A DNA stretch of 31,474 bases from an uncultured Actinomycetes bacterium (GTDB taxonomy: Bacteria > Actinomycetota > Actinomycetes > Nanopelagicales > Nanopelagicaceae): NCBI GenBank assembly GCA_903953805.1, contig CAJBLC010000080.1, forward strand, positions 1 to 31,474, read 5' to 3'. The stretch's first letter is position 1. Every line of letters begins with the position of its first letter. Positions 1 to 7,927 of the stretch are shown in pieces. The notes beneath the pieces are model-generated. The model did no database searches and was not told where the DNA came from. It was given only the letters and a program-made list of their open reading frames with translations. A program made the translations under genes and the position numbers.

Positions 1-911
1 CTGACTTAGTTGAAATCGCTAAGCGCGATGGCGGCTTTGTCTGGGTTGGTCTCGCTGAGCCAACCAAGAAAGAGTTCGACCTCATTGTTGGCGAACTCAA
101 CTTCCACCCACTCGCTGTCGAAGATGCTATCAATGCAAATCAACGCCCGAAGTTAGAAGATTATGAGGGCTTAACCTTCTTCGTTCTCAAGACCGTCTTC
201 TTCGACAAGAAGGAGCAAGAGATCACCACTGGTGAGCTCCTCTGCTTCATTGATGAGCATTTCATCGTCATTGTGCGCCATGGTGAAGGGTCGCCATTAG
301 CCACAGTGCGCCACGACCTGGAGCAGCGTCCAGAGATGCTCAAGTTTGGGCCGTTCTCAGTACTCCACGCTGTTGCAGACCGAGTAATCGATGGGTACAC
401 CTCAATCGGTGCCTCGCTTGAGCAAGAGGTTGTGGGCGTTGAGAACAAGGTCTTCAATGGAAAGCGACAGACTTTCTCGCAAGAGATCTACTTCTTAAAG
501 CGAGAGATCATCGAATTTAAACATGCCATTGAGCCGCTCTTGGTTCCTATCAACCGCCTCACAGGGGATTCAGCTCCTCGAGTGCCTGAAGGAATCAAAC
601 CCTTCTTCCGCGATACCTCCGACCATCTCCTTCAGGCGATCGAACAGGCGACGGGATTAGATTCGCTCATTACATCTGCCCTGCAGGCAGATTTGGCGCA
701 TATTCAAGTTCAACAGAATATTGATGTTCGGCGGATTTCAGCTTGGGTCGCACTTGCCTCGGGACCAACGATGGTCGCTGGAATCTACGGAATGAACTTT
801 CACCATATGCCTGAACTAGGTACGCGCTATGGCTATTACGTGGTCTTAGCTGGAATGGCCACCCTGACCGCTTTTCTCTTCAGAAAATTCAAGAAGTCAG
901 AGTGGCTATAA
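1..911 (+). CDS. corA: CorA-family magnesium/cobalt transport protein, 5'-truncated by the window edge
   Basis: The open frame runs in from the left edge (first whole codon at position 3) and stops at 909-911, so the N-terminus is missing. The first ATG inside it (273) is internal, because family-like sequence (HPLAVEDAINANQRPKLEDY) precedes it. CorA proteins are homopentameric inner-membrane Mg2+ channels with a cytoplasmic N-terminal funnel and two C-terminal membrane helices. The first helix here ends in the selectivity motif YGMNF at about 789-803. It is followed by a short acidic loop (HHMPEL), a second hydrophobic helix and a basic tail, as expected. About 302 residues are visible, consistent with most of a roughly 330-370 aa protein. 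The gene is convergent with the next one, 10 nt away, and I see no terminator between them. Confidence 0.93.
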   Translation, partial: DLVEIAKRDGGFVWVGLAEPTKKEFDLIVGELNFHPLAVEDAINANQRPKLEDYEGLTFFVLKTVFFDKKEQEITTGELLCFIDEHFIVIVRHGEGSPLATVRHDLEQRPEMLKFGPFSVLHAVADRVIDGYTSIGASLEQEVVGVENKVFNGKRQTFSQEIYFLKREIIEFKHAIEPLLVPINRLTGDSAPRVPEGIKPFFRDTSDHLLQAIEQATGLDSLITSALQADLAHIQVQQNIDVRRISAWVALASGPTMVAGIYGMNFHHMPELGTRYGYYVVLAGMATLTAFLFRKFKKSEWL

Positions 912-921
912 ATTCAGAGTA

Positions 922-1656
922 TTAAGACTGTTGGTTAATTGACCAGAGAGTCCAGATATGTGTGCGGACTGAACGAGGTTGCTTCAAGATCGTTGTGATC
1001 TGGAAGGCAATATCTTCAGAGCGAAGGAAGCTTGCAAGAACTGGAGTTCCTGCGGTGCGACCGGCGCCAATTGCAAACTCGGTCTCTGTTCCTGCTGGGC
1101 AGACAAGTGCAACACGAACACCCTTTTCACGAAGTTCGCGATCCAATCCACCAGCAAGTCCTACCTGGGCATGCTTTGTTCCAGCATAGATAGATTCATC
1201 GCCGCCGCCACGGAAGCCAGCAACAGATGAGACGATCACGATATCGCCAGCCTTCTTTGCGATCATGGTTGGCAGGCAAGCACGAATGATGTGAACAGTA
1301 CCTTCGTAGTTGGTACGCATCATGCGATTTACTTCATCATCGCTGTAATCCAAGATTGAACCGTACATACCGATTCCTGCATTAGGAACAACCGCATCGA
1401 TCGTTCCAAACTTATCGAGCGCTGCCTTTGCAACTGCACGTGAGACCGCTGGGTCTGAGCAATCGCCAGCAACATAAACGGCATTCGCTTCGCCGAGTTC
1501 GGCGACAATTCCTTGGAGGCGCTCTTCGTTACGAGCATTGAGGACAACCTTCGCCCCTTGCTCAACGAGCTCCTTTGCGGTGGCGGCGCCCATTCCGGCT
1601 GTTGCGCCGGTAATGACGATTACTTGATCTTTGAGGTCTCTGAGTTCATATGTCAT
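922..1656 (-). CDS. Short-chain dehydrogenase/reductase (classical SDR)
   Basis: A 244-residue classical SDR. The N-terminal Rossmann motif TGATAGMG binds NAD(P). The structural NAG motif follows (PNAGIG). The catalytic Ser-Tyr-Lys set is visible as VSS...YAGTK, with the post-catalytic CPAGTETEF segment after it. The open frame could extend eight codons to a TTG at 1680. I chose the ATG at 1656 because it gives the usual short lead before the Rossmann strand and sits 6 nt after a -10-like element, which suggests a leaderless message. The substrate cannot be told from sequence. It diverges from the FMN-riboswitch rib operon, but nothing ties it to flavin metabolism. Confidence 0.88.
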   Translation of the reverse strand: MTYELRDLKDQVIVITGATAGMGAATAKELVEQGAKVVLNARNEERLQGIVAELGEANAVYVAGDCSDPAVSRAVAKAALDKFGTIDAVVPNAGIGMYGSILDYSDDEVNRMMRTNYEGTVHIIRACLPTMIAKKAGDIVIVSSVAGFRGGGDESIYAGTKHAQVGLAGGLDRELREKGVRVALVCPAGTETEFAIGAGRTAGTPVLASFLRSEDIAFQITTILKQPRSVRTHIWTLWSINQQS

Positions 1657-1662
1657 GGAGTG

Positions 1663-1691
1663 AGTATGGGGGAGTTGCAAGAGGGTCGCAA
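1663..1691 (-). promoter_or_regulatory. Putative promoter of the SDR gene, leaderless type
   Basis: On the minus strand a -35-like TTGCGA (1686-1691) is separated by 17 nt from a -10-like CATACT (1663-1668). The ATG follows after 6 nt, so transcription would begin at or beside the start codon. There is no Shine-Dalgarno sequence. Leaderless mRNAs are well established in actinobacteria; the promoter assignment itself is inference. Confidence 0.45.
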
Positions 1692-1726
1692 CAGATATTC
1701 CTCGGGATTAGCACCGCCAGATGGCC

Positions 1727-1864
1727 GATATACTTCGGGGGTAGTTTCCGGGGTCGGTGTAATTCCGAACCGGCAGTAAAGTCTGCGACCCGTTGGCAGC
1801 CAGCGAACGGTGGATCTGGTGAGATTCCAGAACCGACGGTGAAAGTCCGGATGAGAGGGAGCTA
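1727..1864 (+). promoter_or_regulatory. FMN riboswitch (RFN element)
   Basis: The conserved blocks of the FMN aptamer are present in order: CTTCGGGG at about 1733-1740, GGTGTAATTCCGAACCGGCAGTA at 1756-1778 (the first strongly conserved core), a variable arm, then GGTGAGATTCCAGAACCGACGGTGAAAGTCCGGATGAGAGG (second core plus closing strand, about 1818-1858). CTTC near 1733 can pair with GAGG near 1855 as part of P1. The element lies directly upstream of ribD, as known FMN riboswitches do. FMN binding should turn the operon down. Confidence 0.95.
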
Positions 1865-1866
1865 TC

Positions 1867-1899
1867 AAGGTACCAATGTAATTTGCGTACCTTTATTTT
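1867..1899 (+). terminator. Possible attenuator hairpin downstream of the FMN aptamer
   Basis: A perfect 7-bp stem, AAGGTAC (1867-1873) with GTACCTT (1887-1893), encloses a 13-nt loop and is followed by TTATTTT. The U-tract is broken by one A and the stem is short, so this would be a weak intrinsic terminator. It begins only a few bases after the aptamer, the right place for an expression platform. Confidence 0.4.
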
Positions 1900-1939
1900 G
1901 CCTATCGCTGTGCGCTGCCGGCGATCCTTGGCGAACCCA

Positions 1940-1963
1940 CCCCGGATTATTTCTGAACGGGGG
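1940..1963 (+). promoter_or_regulatory. ribD Shine-Dalgarno with a predicted sequestering hairpin
   Basis: CCCCG (1940-1944) can pair with CGGGG (1958-1962). The second strand is the G-run that serves as ribosome binding site, about 4 nt before the ribD ATG at 1968. Pairing would hide the site, which points to translational control by the upstream riboswitch. Base pairing is seen directly; the switching mechanism is inferred. Confidence 0.45.
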
Positions 1964-1967
1964 ATCT

Positions 1968-2966
1968 ATGAGCACTCACCATGACGAAGCAATGCGTCAT
2001 GCGCTCTCCCTTGCCTTGCGCGGTGAAGGCCGGACCGGAGCTAATCCGATCGTTGGCGCAGTCATTCTCGATGCAGATGGCCAACCTATTGCTGAAGGTT
2101 TTCATGCCGGTGGCGATCACGCCGAAGTTGTTGCAATCAAATCTTTAGCTTCGATCCCAGCAGGATCGACAATCGTTGTCACACTCGAACCATGCAATCA
2201 CACAGGTAAGACCGGACCATGCGTTGATGCGATTATCAACGCCGGCTTTGCTCGTGTTGTCTATGCCGTATCAGACCCAAATCCAATCGCATCTGGTGGA
2301 GCTGATCGTCTGCGCGAAGCAGGTATTGAAGTGATCTCCGGAGTCTTAGAAGTTGCTTCACGATTCTTCAATCGCGCCTGGTTAAGTGTCATTGAAAAGA
2401 AGCGCCCACTCTTTATCTGGAAAATCGCAGCGACTCTTGATGGGAAGACTGCAGCAGCGGATGGATCGTCGAAGTGGATCACCAGTGAAAGTTCACGAGA
2501 GTTTGTCTCATTACTACGCCGCAATAGCGATGCCATCTTGGTTGGTACTGGAACGGTCATTGCAGATAATCCAATGCTCATCCCACATGATGGGGACGAT
2601 GTAAAGAATCCGTTACGGGTCGTGATGGGCACTCGCGAGATTCCCGAAGGATTTAATCTTCATGATGATCAAGCAGAGACACTTCACGTGAAAAGCCACG
2701 ATTTCGATGAGCTCATTGCGCAGTTATTGGCTCGTGGAATCAAGCAGGTCTTTGTGGAATCAGGGAGCGAACTGGGCACTGCGATGGTGAGCGCTGGTCT
2801 GATCGATGAAATCATTCTCTTCCAGGCACCAACGATCCTCGGCGCCGGCCGAACATTTATTGGCGACCTTGGAATCACAACTCTGGATCAACGTTTTGAT
2901 CTCGAAATTCTGGCGCATCGACAAATTGGCACTGATCTCTTTACTCATCTGAAGGTAGGTAAATAA
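1968..2966 (+). CDS. ribD: Bifunctional diaminohydroxyphosphoribosylaminopyrimidine deaminase / 5-amino-6-(5-phosphoribosylamino)uracil reductase
   Basis: A 332-aa two-domain cytosolic enzyme carrying out the second and third steps of riboflavin synthesis: deamination of the pyrimidine ring, then NADPH reduction of the ribose side chain. The N-terminal deaminase domain shows zinc ligands H51 in HAE and C76 and C85 in PC-N8-C, with the neighbouring glutamate as proton shuttle. The C-terminal reductase domain starts near residue 145 (KKRPLFIWKIAATLDGKTA) and contains the nucleotide-binding VGTGTVIADNPML stretch. The frame is open back to 1650 through the riboswitch. The ATG at 1968 was chosen because it follows a G-rich ribosome binding site and gives the normal family length. 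The stop overlaps the next start (TAATG). Confidence 0.96.
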   Translation: MSTHHDEAMRHALSLALRGEGRTGANPIVGAVILDADGQPIAEGFHAGGDHAEVVAIKSLASIPAGSTIVVTLEPCNHTGKTGPCVDAIINAGFARVVYAVSDPNPIASGGADRLREAGIEVISGVLEVASRFFNRAWLSVIEKKRPLFIWKIAATLDGKTAAADGSSKWITSESSREFVSLLRRNSDAILVGTGTVIADNPMLIPHDGDDVKNPLRVVMGTREIPEGFNLHDDQAETLHVKSHDFDELIAQLLARGIKQVFVESGSELGTAMVSAGLIDEIILFQAPTILGAGRTFIGDLGITTLDQRFDLEILAHRQIGTDLFTHLKVGK

Positions 2967-3568
2967 TGTTTACTGGACTCGTACAGGCCCTTGGTGAAGT
3001 GACAAAGATTGAGCGCGGGGCAGATAGCGCCGTATTTACCTTTACTGCAACGGACTTTCTCGGCGATACCAAGCTCGGAGACTCGATCTCAGTCAATGGC
3101 GTCTGCCTCACTGCTATTGAATTGAGCGAAACTACCTTTGCCGTCGATGTCATGGTCCAAACTCTGAAGTTGACCTCACTCGATCAGATTGAAGTCGGAT
3201 CCAAAGTAAATCTTGAGCTTGCTGCCAAGGTTTCCGATCGCCTGGGAGGCCATATTGTCCAGGGCCATGTCGATGGCGTTGGAACCATTACCGGTATTGA
3301 ACCAGGAGAGAAGTGGCAACGAGTAGATCTGGTTATCCCAGATCACCTCATGAAGTACTTACAGCCACAGGGTTCGATCTGTATCGATGGCACATCACTT
3401 ACAGTTGGTGAGCTCGATGATGCAAAGAATTCGATCTCGGTCTGGCTCATTCCAGAGACCCTTCGTAAAACCAATCTTGGACTTCTCAAAGTCGGCAGCA
3501 AAGTTAATATCGAAGTCGATGTCCTCGCGAAATATGTTGAGCGATTAATGAAGAGAGGCGAAGCATGA
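2966..3568 (+). CDS. ribE: Riboflavin synthase, alpha subunit
   Basis: A 200-aa protein that dismutates two molecules of 6,7-dimethyl-8-ribityllumazine to riboflavin and the pyrimidinedione. It begins with the near-invariant MFTGLVQ. It is built of two lumazine-binding repeats: roughly residues 1-95 (with SVNGVCLT) and 96-200 (with GHIVQGHVDGVG and the matching SICIDGTSLTV). Length and repeat structure are normal. It overlaps ribD by 1 nt and ribBA by 4 nt (ATGA), so translation is probably coupled along the operon under the FMN riboswitch. Confidence 0.96.
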   Translation: MFTGLVQALGEVTKIERGADSAVFTFTATDFLGDTKLGDSISVNGVCLTAIELSETTFAVDVMVQTLKLTSLDQIEVGSKVNLELAAKVSDRLGGHIVQGHVDGVGTITGIEPGEKWQRVDLVIPDHLMKYLQPQGSICIDGTSLTVGELDDAKNSISVWLIPETLRKTNLGLLKVGSKVNIEVDVLAKYVERLMKRGEA

Positions 3569-4761
3569 ATATCGAAGATGCCTTGGCAGATTTCGCCGAA
3601 GGAAAGTTCGTCATTATTACCGACGACGAGTCCCGTGAGAATGAAGGTGACCTCATGCTCCTAGCTGAGAAAGCTACGACAGAATCACTTGGATTCATGG
3701 TGAGATATACATCTGGAGTTATCTGCGTTGCACTTACCCAAGAGATTGCTCGCACGTTGCAGCTACCCTCCATGGTCAAGCGAAATCAAGATGAGAAGCG
3801 AACTGCGTACACGGTTTCTGTCGATGTTCTTGATGGTCATACAACTGGAATTAGCGCAGAAGAGAGAGCAAATACGGTCCGACGCCTCGCGGATGCGAGC
3901 GCCAGAGCATCTGATTTCATGCGCCCCGGCCATGTCTTTCCGCTGATCGCTCACGCTGATTTACTTCGAGCTCGGCAAGGTCATACTGAAGCTGGTGCTG
4001 TCATGGCCCTCTTAGTTGGAGCTCGCCCAGTGGCCGCGCTGAGCGAGATCGTCAATGACGATGGTTCGATGGCACGCGGTGAGACCCTCACGAATTTTGC
4101 ACAGAGCCACAATATTCCCATATTTACGATGCAGGATCTGATCACATATGCAGAAGGAAAACTCCCAGCGTCAGAAGTAACACGAGCTGAATACTCGTGG
4201 GCAAAACTGCCGCGTAGCGGGGCTCAATGGGAGATTGCAGTGCATGTAGCAGCGGGCGGGGCAGAACATGCGATTCTTAAGTTAGGTAAGCCCGGCTCTG
4301 ATGCGCTCGTACGATTGCACTCCGAATGTCTAACTGGCGATGCTCTAGGTAGCGTGCGATGTGACTGTGGAGATCAACTCGATGCAGCCTTCAAAGAGAT
4401 CGAAGAGCAAGGATCTGGATACATCATCTATCTCCGTGACCATGAAGGCCGAGGAATTGGCTTGAAAGAAAAGATCGCAGCCTACTCATTACAGGACAAT
4501 GGGATGGATACGGTCGATGCAAATCTTGCCCTCGGTCACGAAGCAGATGAACGGGATTGGAATGACTCAGTCGAGATCATTGCAAATCTAAGTCTCACCT
4601 CACTCACCTTACTCACCAATAATCCATTGAAGAGTAATGCTCTATCCGCTGCTGGCTTTGAAGTTGTTAGCCAAGTTATGAAGAGCCAAGTGAATGAATC
4701 GAATCGTAAATACCTTTTAACAAAGCAGAACCGCATGTCCCACACACTCGAGATCAAGTAA
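3565..4761 (+). CDS. ribBA: Bifunctional 3,4-dihydroxy-2-butanone-4-phosphate synthase / GTP cyclohydrolase II
   Basis: A 398-aa fusion that supplies both precursors of the pathway. Residues 1 to about 200 are the DHBP synthase, which makes the C4 unit from ribulose 5-phosphate; the acidic metal-binding loop DDESRENEGDLM and the later GHTEAGAV are visible. Residues from about 205 are GTP cyclohydrolase II, with zinc cysteines C255, C266 and C268 in SEC...RCDCG and the YLRDHEGRGIGL loop with the GTP-binding arginine. Both domains look complete. The start is fixed by the ATGA overlap with ribE. A 9-nt gap with AAGGA precedes ribH. Confidence 0.96.
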   Translation: MNIEDALADFAEGKFVIITDDESRENEGDLMLLAEKATTESLGFMVRYTSGVICVALTQEIARTLQLPSMVKRNQDEKRTAYTVSVDVLDGHTTGISAEERANTVRRLADASARASDFMRPGHVFPLIAHADLLRARQGHTEAGAVMALLVGARPVAALSEIVNDDGSMARGETLTNFAQSHNIPIFTMQDLITYAEGKLPASEVTRAEYSWAKLPRSGAQWEIAVHVAAGGAEHAILKLGKPGSDALVRLHSECLTGDALGSVRCDCGDQLDAAFKEIEEQGSGYIIYLRDHEGRGIGLKEKIAAYSLQDNGMDTVDANLALGHEADERDWNDSVEIIANLSLTSLTLLTNNPLKSNALSAAGFEVVSQVMKSQVNESNRKYLLTKQNRMSHTLEIK

Positions 4762-4770
4762 GGAATAACT

Positions 4771-5217
4771 ATGGCTGGAAGCGCTCCGATTGTAAAAGTT
4801 AACCCATCTGCTGGATCAAAGGTGGCAATCATTAGTTCGTCATGGCATAGAGATATCTGTGCCGCGCTCATTGCAGGTTCGGTCAAGGCGATGGATGAGT
4901 ACAAGATTGCCTACGAAGTCTCATATGTCCCAGGTTCATTTGAACTTCCACTTGCAGCGCAGAAAGCGCTCGATGCTGGTTTTGATGCGGCTGTCATTGT
5001 TGGGCTGGTCCTCAAAGGCGAGACCCCGCACTTCGACTATGTCTGCCAAGGCGTTACCCAGGGCGTTATGGATGTGCAGCTCTCGCGTTCTAAGCCGATC
5101 GGCTTCGGGGTACTGATGTGTAACGACCTCGATCAAGCGATTGCACGTATCGGTGGACCTGCTGCCAAGGAAGATAAAGGTTACGATGCAGGTATTGCGG
5201 CGCTAGCCCTGCTCTAA
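4771..5217 (+). CDS. ribH: 6,7-dimethyl-8-ribityllumazine synthase
   Basis: A 148-aa subunit of the icosahedral or pentameric enzyme that condenses the DHBP C4 unit with the diaminouracil to give lumazine, the substrate of riboflavin synthase. Recognisable family blocks are the SSWHRDICAAL segment, VPGSFELPLAAQ, the VGLVLKGETPHFDYVC loop with its conserved histidine, and FGVLMCNDLDQA. Length is normal. An AAGGA motif lies about 6 nt before the ATG. It is the last of the four rib genes; the next reading frame follows after 12 nt and may share the transcript. Confidence 0.96.
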   Translation: MAGSAPIVKVNPSAGSKVAIISSSWHRDICAALIAGSVKAMDEYKIAYEVSYVPGSFELPLAAQKALDAGFDAAVIVGLVLKGETPHFDYVCQGVTQGVMDVQLSRSKPIGFGVLMCNDLDQAIARIGGPAAKEDKGYDAGIAALALL

Positions 5218-5229
5218 GTAAGGAATCCT

Positions 5230-6687
5230 ATGAAGAAGGTCCTCGTTACCGGTGCCTCTGGCTATGTTGGAGGTCGCCTCATTCAAGAACTCTTGCTGAA
5301 AAAATTCTCGGTTCGAGTGATGGTTCGAGATCCACGCAAGATTTCGGGTCAACCATGGTTCCCGCAAGTTGAAGTAGTCCAGGCCAGCGCTGAGAATCCA
5401 ACAGAGCTTGATAAAGCGCTCGTCGGTATTGATACCGCCTTTTACCTTATTCACTCTATTAACACCGGAACGAACTTTGATGAGACAGAAGCACGTATTG
5501 CCAGAAACTTTGCAGAGGCATCAGAGCGTCAGAGTGTTGGACAAATTATCTATCTCGGTGGAATCGCCAACGATAAAAATATTAGTAAGCACCTTAAGTC
5601 TCGCGAACAGACTGGCATCTCACTAGCCTCAACATCTGTTCCAGTAATGGAGATCCGCGCCGGAATCATCATTGGCTCCGGTTCTGCAAGTTTCGAGATG
5701 TTGCGCCACCTCACGCATCGTTTGCCAATCATGACGACACCGAAGTGGGTTCTGAATCGCACCCAGCCAATCGCCATTCGAGATGTCCTCTGGTATTTAG
5801 TCCAAGCTGGTTCGCTCAAAAAATCGGTCTCTGGAATCTTCGATATCGGTGGGCCAGAAGTGCTTACATATGAAGAGATGATGCAGACCTTTGCGAAGAT
5901 TTCAGGACTGCGTAAACGTTGGATCGTCAAGATCCCGGTACTTACTCCAGCACTATCATCACTATGGATCGGACTTGTTACTCCAGTACCAACTTCTATC
6001 GCTAAACCACTCGTAAACTCTTTAATTAGTGAAGTCGTTGCAGATCCAGCTCGCTCACTCGATCAACTCATCCCAAAGCCAAAGCAAGGGTTGCTACCAC
6101 TCGCGACTGCCATTGAATTAGCGCTGACTAAGATTTCAGCTCACGATGTTTTGACGCGCTGGTCTGATGCAAATACTCCAACCGCGCCATGGGCACGTGC
6201 TCAAAGCGATCCAGCATGGGCAGGGGAGAAGACCTTCGTCGATAGTCGCGTTCGCATGACTCGAGTCTCACAGCAAGCAGTGTGGGAAGCGATCGAGAAG
6301 ATCGGTGGCGAGCATGGTTGGTATGGCTCAGATTTCCTCTGGTATCTGCGCGGCTTGTTGGATCGCATGATTGGTGGCGTTGGCTTGCGTCGTGGCCGCC
6401 GCGATCCTGACCATCTTCACGTAGGCGAATCCCTCGATTTCTGGCGGGTAGAAGAGATTATTCCTGGTCAGAAATTGCGCCTATACGCTGAGATGATCCT
6501 TCCAGGAAAGGCTTGGCTTCAATTTGAGGTGAGTGAGGCCAATGGTCAGACTCGCGTCATTCAAGAAGCGATCTTCTCGCCACGCGGATTGGGTGGGCAG
6601 CTCTACTGGGTGGCAGTTGCACCTTTCCATACATTGATCTTCCCGAAGATGTTAAAAAATATTGTGAAGGAAGCTTCGAAATACTAA
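5230..6687 (+). CDS. NAD(P)H-binding SDR-like protein with C-terminal DUF2867 domain
   Basis: A 485-aa two-domain protein. Residues 1 to about 300 are an atypical/extended SDR fold starting with VLVTGASGYVGG and containing YLGGIA and an EIRAGIIIGSGS segment similar to NmrA-like NAD(P)-binding proteins. From about residue 330 a DUF2867 domain follows, including the RGLLDRMIGGVGLRRGRR block and the aromatic-rich tail. Such fusions are common conserved proteins of unknown substrate in actinobacteria. It starts 12 nt after ribH with an AAGGA site, so it may be cotranscribed under FMN control. That would fit a redox role but does not prove one. It is convergent with the SorC-type regulator. Confidence 0.85.
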   Translation: MKKVLVTGASGYVGGRLIQELLLKKFSVRVMVRDPRKISGQPWFPQVEVVQASAENPTELDKALVGIDTAFYLIHSINTGTNFDETEARIARNFAEASERQSVGQIIYLGGIANDKNISKHLKSREQTGISLASTSVPVMEIRAGIIIGSGSASFEMLRHLTHRLPIMTTPKWVLNRTQPIAIRDVLWYLVQAGSLKKSVSGIFDIGGPEVLTYEEMMQTFAKISGLRKRWIVKIPVLTPALSSLWIGLVTPVPTSIAKPLVNSLISEVVADPARSLDQLIPKPKQGLLPLATAIELALTKISAHDVLTRWSDANTPTAPWARAQSDPAWAGEKTFVDSRVRMTRVSQQAVWEAIEKIGGEHGWYGSDFLWYLRGLLDRMIGGVGLRRGRRDPDHLHVGESLDFWRVEEIIPGQKLRLYAEMILPGKAWLQFEVSEANGQTRVIQEAIFSPRGLGGQLYWVAVAPFHTLIFPKMLKNIVKEASKY

Positions 6688-6701
6688 GGAACTCGCAATT
6701 G

Positions 6702-7724
6702 CTAAACTTCAGAATTAACAAGCAGCCACTTTGCAGTGTCAACATCGGTAGCGAGAGTATTAACCCAGCCACCTCGAATTGCTGCTCTAATGGCTTGGAA
6801 TTTCGAGGGTCCTCCAGCAACGCCGATAATTACATCCGCCTGCTTAAGTTGTTGAAGGGTAATACCTACAACCAAGTCATCAAGTGAGCTCTTGATCGCA
6901 TTTCCATTTTTATCAATGAATCGTAGATTCACTTGGCCAACTGCCCCTTCTTTTCGTGCCTGAGCAAATTGTTTCTCCGTAAAGAAGTTATCGCCCCCAG
7001 TCAACGGAGGTACAATTTCGCACGTTCCGATACCCACCAAAGCTAATTCAACGCGATCAAGTTGTCGCAACGCGTCTTGAACATGGGGATCGTTTTTGAT
7101 GAGAGAGTCACGAAGAGATTTGCTCTCAACCACTCCCGGGACTCGAAGAAACATGGGCTGAGCATGGACAATCTCGGCTAAACGTTGAGTCGAGAGTGCG
7201 GCCTCATGTTGAGCAGATGGATCTCCAACATCACCCAACATTTCTACTACGTAACGTGCTTCGCCATTTTTCAGATTATCAAGCGCGGTAACAGTTGATC
7301 GCAATGAGCGAGACCAGGAGGTGAAGCCGATGACATTCGCAGAAATGCCACTATTGATTAGGCGCAGGGCTAGAAGTTGGCCCAAATCGTCAATTAGTTC
7401 GCTCTCGTCATCGGTATGGTTCACATCGAATACGTGGGCTTCCTTTAAGTTATAGGTTGACTCAAGCTGGCTCTCTAAATCTGTGTATAGACCTCGAGGG
7501 ACAACTACCTCGGTACGTACGGTCCCGTTTAACTTTGCCTGCTCAAGCAAGCGAGAAACCCTTGCTTGCGAAATCACTAACTTCTCAGCGATTTCAGATT
7601 GGCTCAAATTGCTCACGTGGTACATCCAGGCGACCTTGGAAATTAACCGCTGAAATTCGAGATCATCGGTGAAGGACCCACTACTCGTGGCTCTGGCTGG
7701 TTTGGCCATTTTCCTTGAAGCCAT
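6702..7724 (-). CDS. SorC/DeoR-type sugar-binding transcriptional regulator
   Basis: A 340-aa regulator. A helix-turn-helix lies near residues 28-70 (LSQSEIAEKLVISQARVSRLLEQA, typical of the SorC family). The rest is an effector-binding domain related to sugar-phosphate isomerases, including VGIGTCEIVPPL and the terminal VAGGPSKFQAIRAAIRGG segment. Family members such as EryD, LsrR and SorC bind phosphorylated sugars or polyols and control neighbouring catabolic operons. Start: GTG at 7727 and ATG at 7724 are both in frame. AGGAGG on the minus strand is 5 nt from the ATG and only 2 nt from the GTG, so I use the ATG. The gene diverges from the importer-led operon across about 200 nt containing a perfect palindrome. 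Confidence 0.9.
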   Translation of the reverse strand: MASRKMAKPARATSSGSFTDDLEFQRLISKVAWMYHVSNLSQSEIAEKLVISQARVSRLLEQAKLNGTVRTEVVVPRGLYTDLESQLESTYNLKEAHVFDVNHTDDESELIDDLGQLLALRLINSGISANVIGFTSWSRSLRSTVTALDNLKNGEARYVVEMLGDVGDPSAQHEAALSTQRLAEIVHAQPMFLRVPGVVESKSLRDSLIKNDPHVQDALRQLDRVELALVGIGTCEIVPPLTGGDNFFTEKQFAQARKEGAVGQVNLRFIDKNGNAIKSSLDDLVVGITLQQLKQADVIIGVAGGPSKFQAIRAAIRGGWVNTLATDVDTAKWLLVNSEV

Positions 7725-7777
7725 CACTTCCTCCTTACGAGATCGCTGGCGCTCGGAACTCAGGTCAGTCGTGAGCG

Positions 7778-7783
7778 TTTATA
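7778..7783 (-). promoter_or_regulatory. Possible -10 element of the regulator gene
   Basis: TATAAA on the minus strand (plus-strand TTTATA). A -35 at the usual distance would fall inside the palindrome at 7788-7805, which would let the regulator repress itself. The -35 match is poor, so this is tentative. Confidence 0.3.
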
Positions 7784-7787
7784 ACGA

Positions 7788-7805
7788 TTTGGCAACAAAG
7801 CCAAA
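7788..7805. promoter_or_regulatory. Candidate operator palindrome for the SorC-type regulator
   Basis: A perfect inverted repeat, TTTGGC-N6-GCCAAA, in the divergent intergenic region. It ends 6 nt upstream of the TTGACG -35 of the catabolic operon and covers the likely -35 zone of the regulator gene. Position and symmetry suggest the regulator's binding site. I saw no second copy between 7725 and 7927. A catabolite-type LacI-family site is the alternative. Confidence 0.55.
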
Positions 7806-7811
7806 AAGTAG

Positions 7812-7840
7812 TTGACGATGACTTTAACAGGAGTTACCTT
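7812..7840 (+). promoter_or_regulatory. Sigma-70-type promoter of the 14-gene catabolic operon
   Basis: TTGACG (7812-7817), a 17-nt spacer and TACCTT (7835-7840) match the housekeeping promoter pattern well. Transcription would start near 7847, giving a leader of about 80 nt that contains a small CCGC-AAAA-GCGG hairpin (7897-7908) just before the ribosome binding site. Confidence 0.6.
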
Positions 7841-7915
7841 TCGTTTGCTTGATTAGTTATTCTATGGTTGAATATCTATTCACGCAAACCCTCAGACCGC
7901 AAAAGCGGCGAGTTA

Positions 7916-7922
7916 AAAGGAG
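7916..7922 (+). promoter_or_regulatory. Ribosome binding site that sets the binding-protein start
   Basis: AAAGGAG is 5 nt before the ATG at 7928. It favours this start over the in-frame TTG at 7868, which would add a non-hydrophobic stretch in front of the signal peptide. Confidence 0.8.
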
Positions 7923-7927
7923 TGAAT

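Noticed and set aside
1729..1734. Perfect TATACT -10 sequence
   Set aside because: It overlaps the 5' strand of the riboswitch; transcription from it would start near 1741 and remove conserved aptamer bases, so the true promoter must lie further upstream.
1650..1967. Open frame extending ribD 106 codons upstream
   Set aside because: It runs through the FMN riboswitch; the family length and ribosome binding site fit the ATG at 1968.
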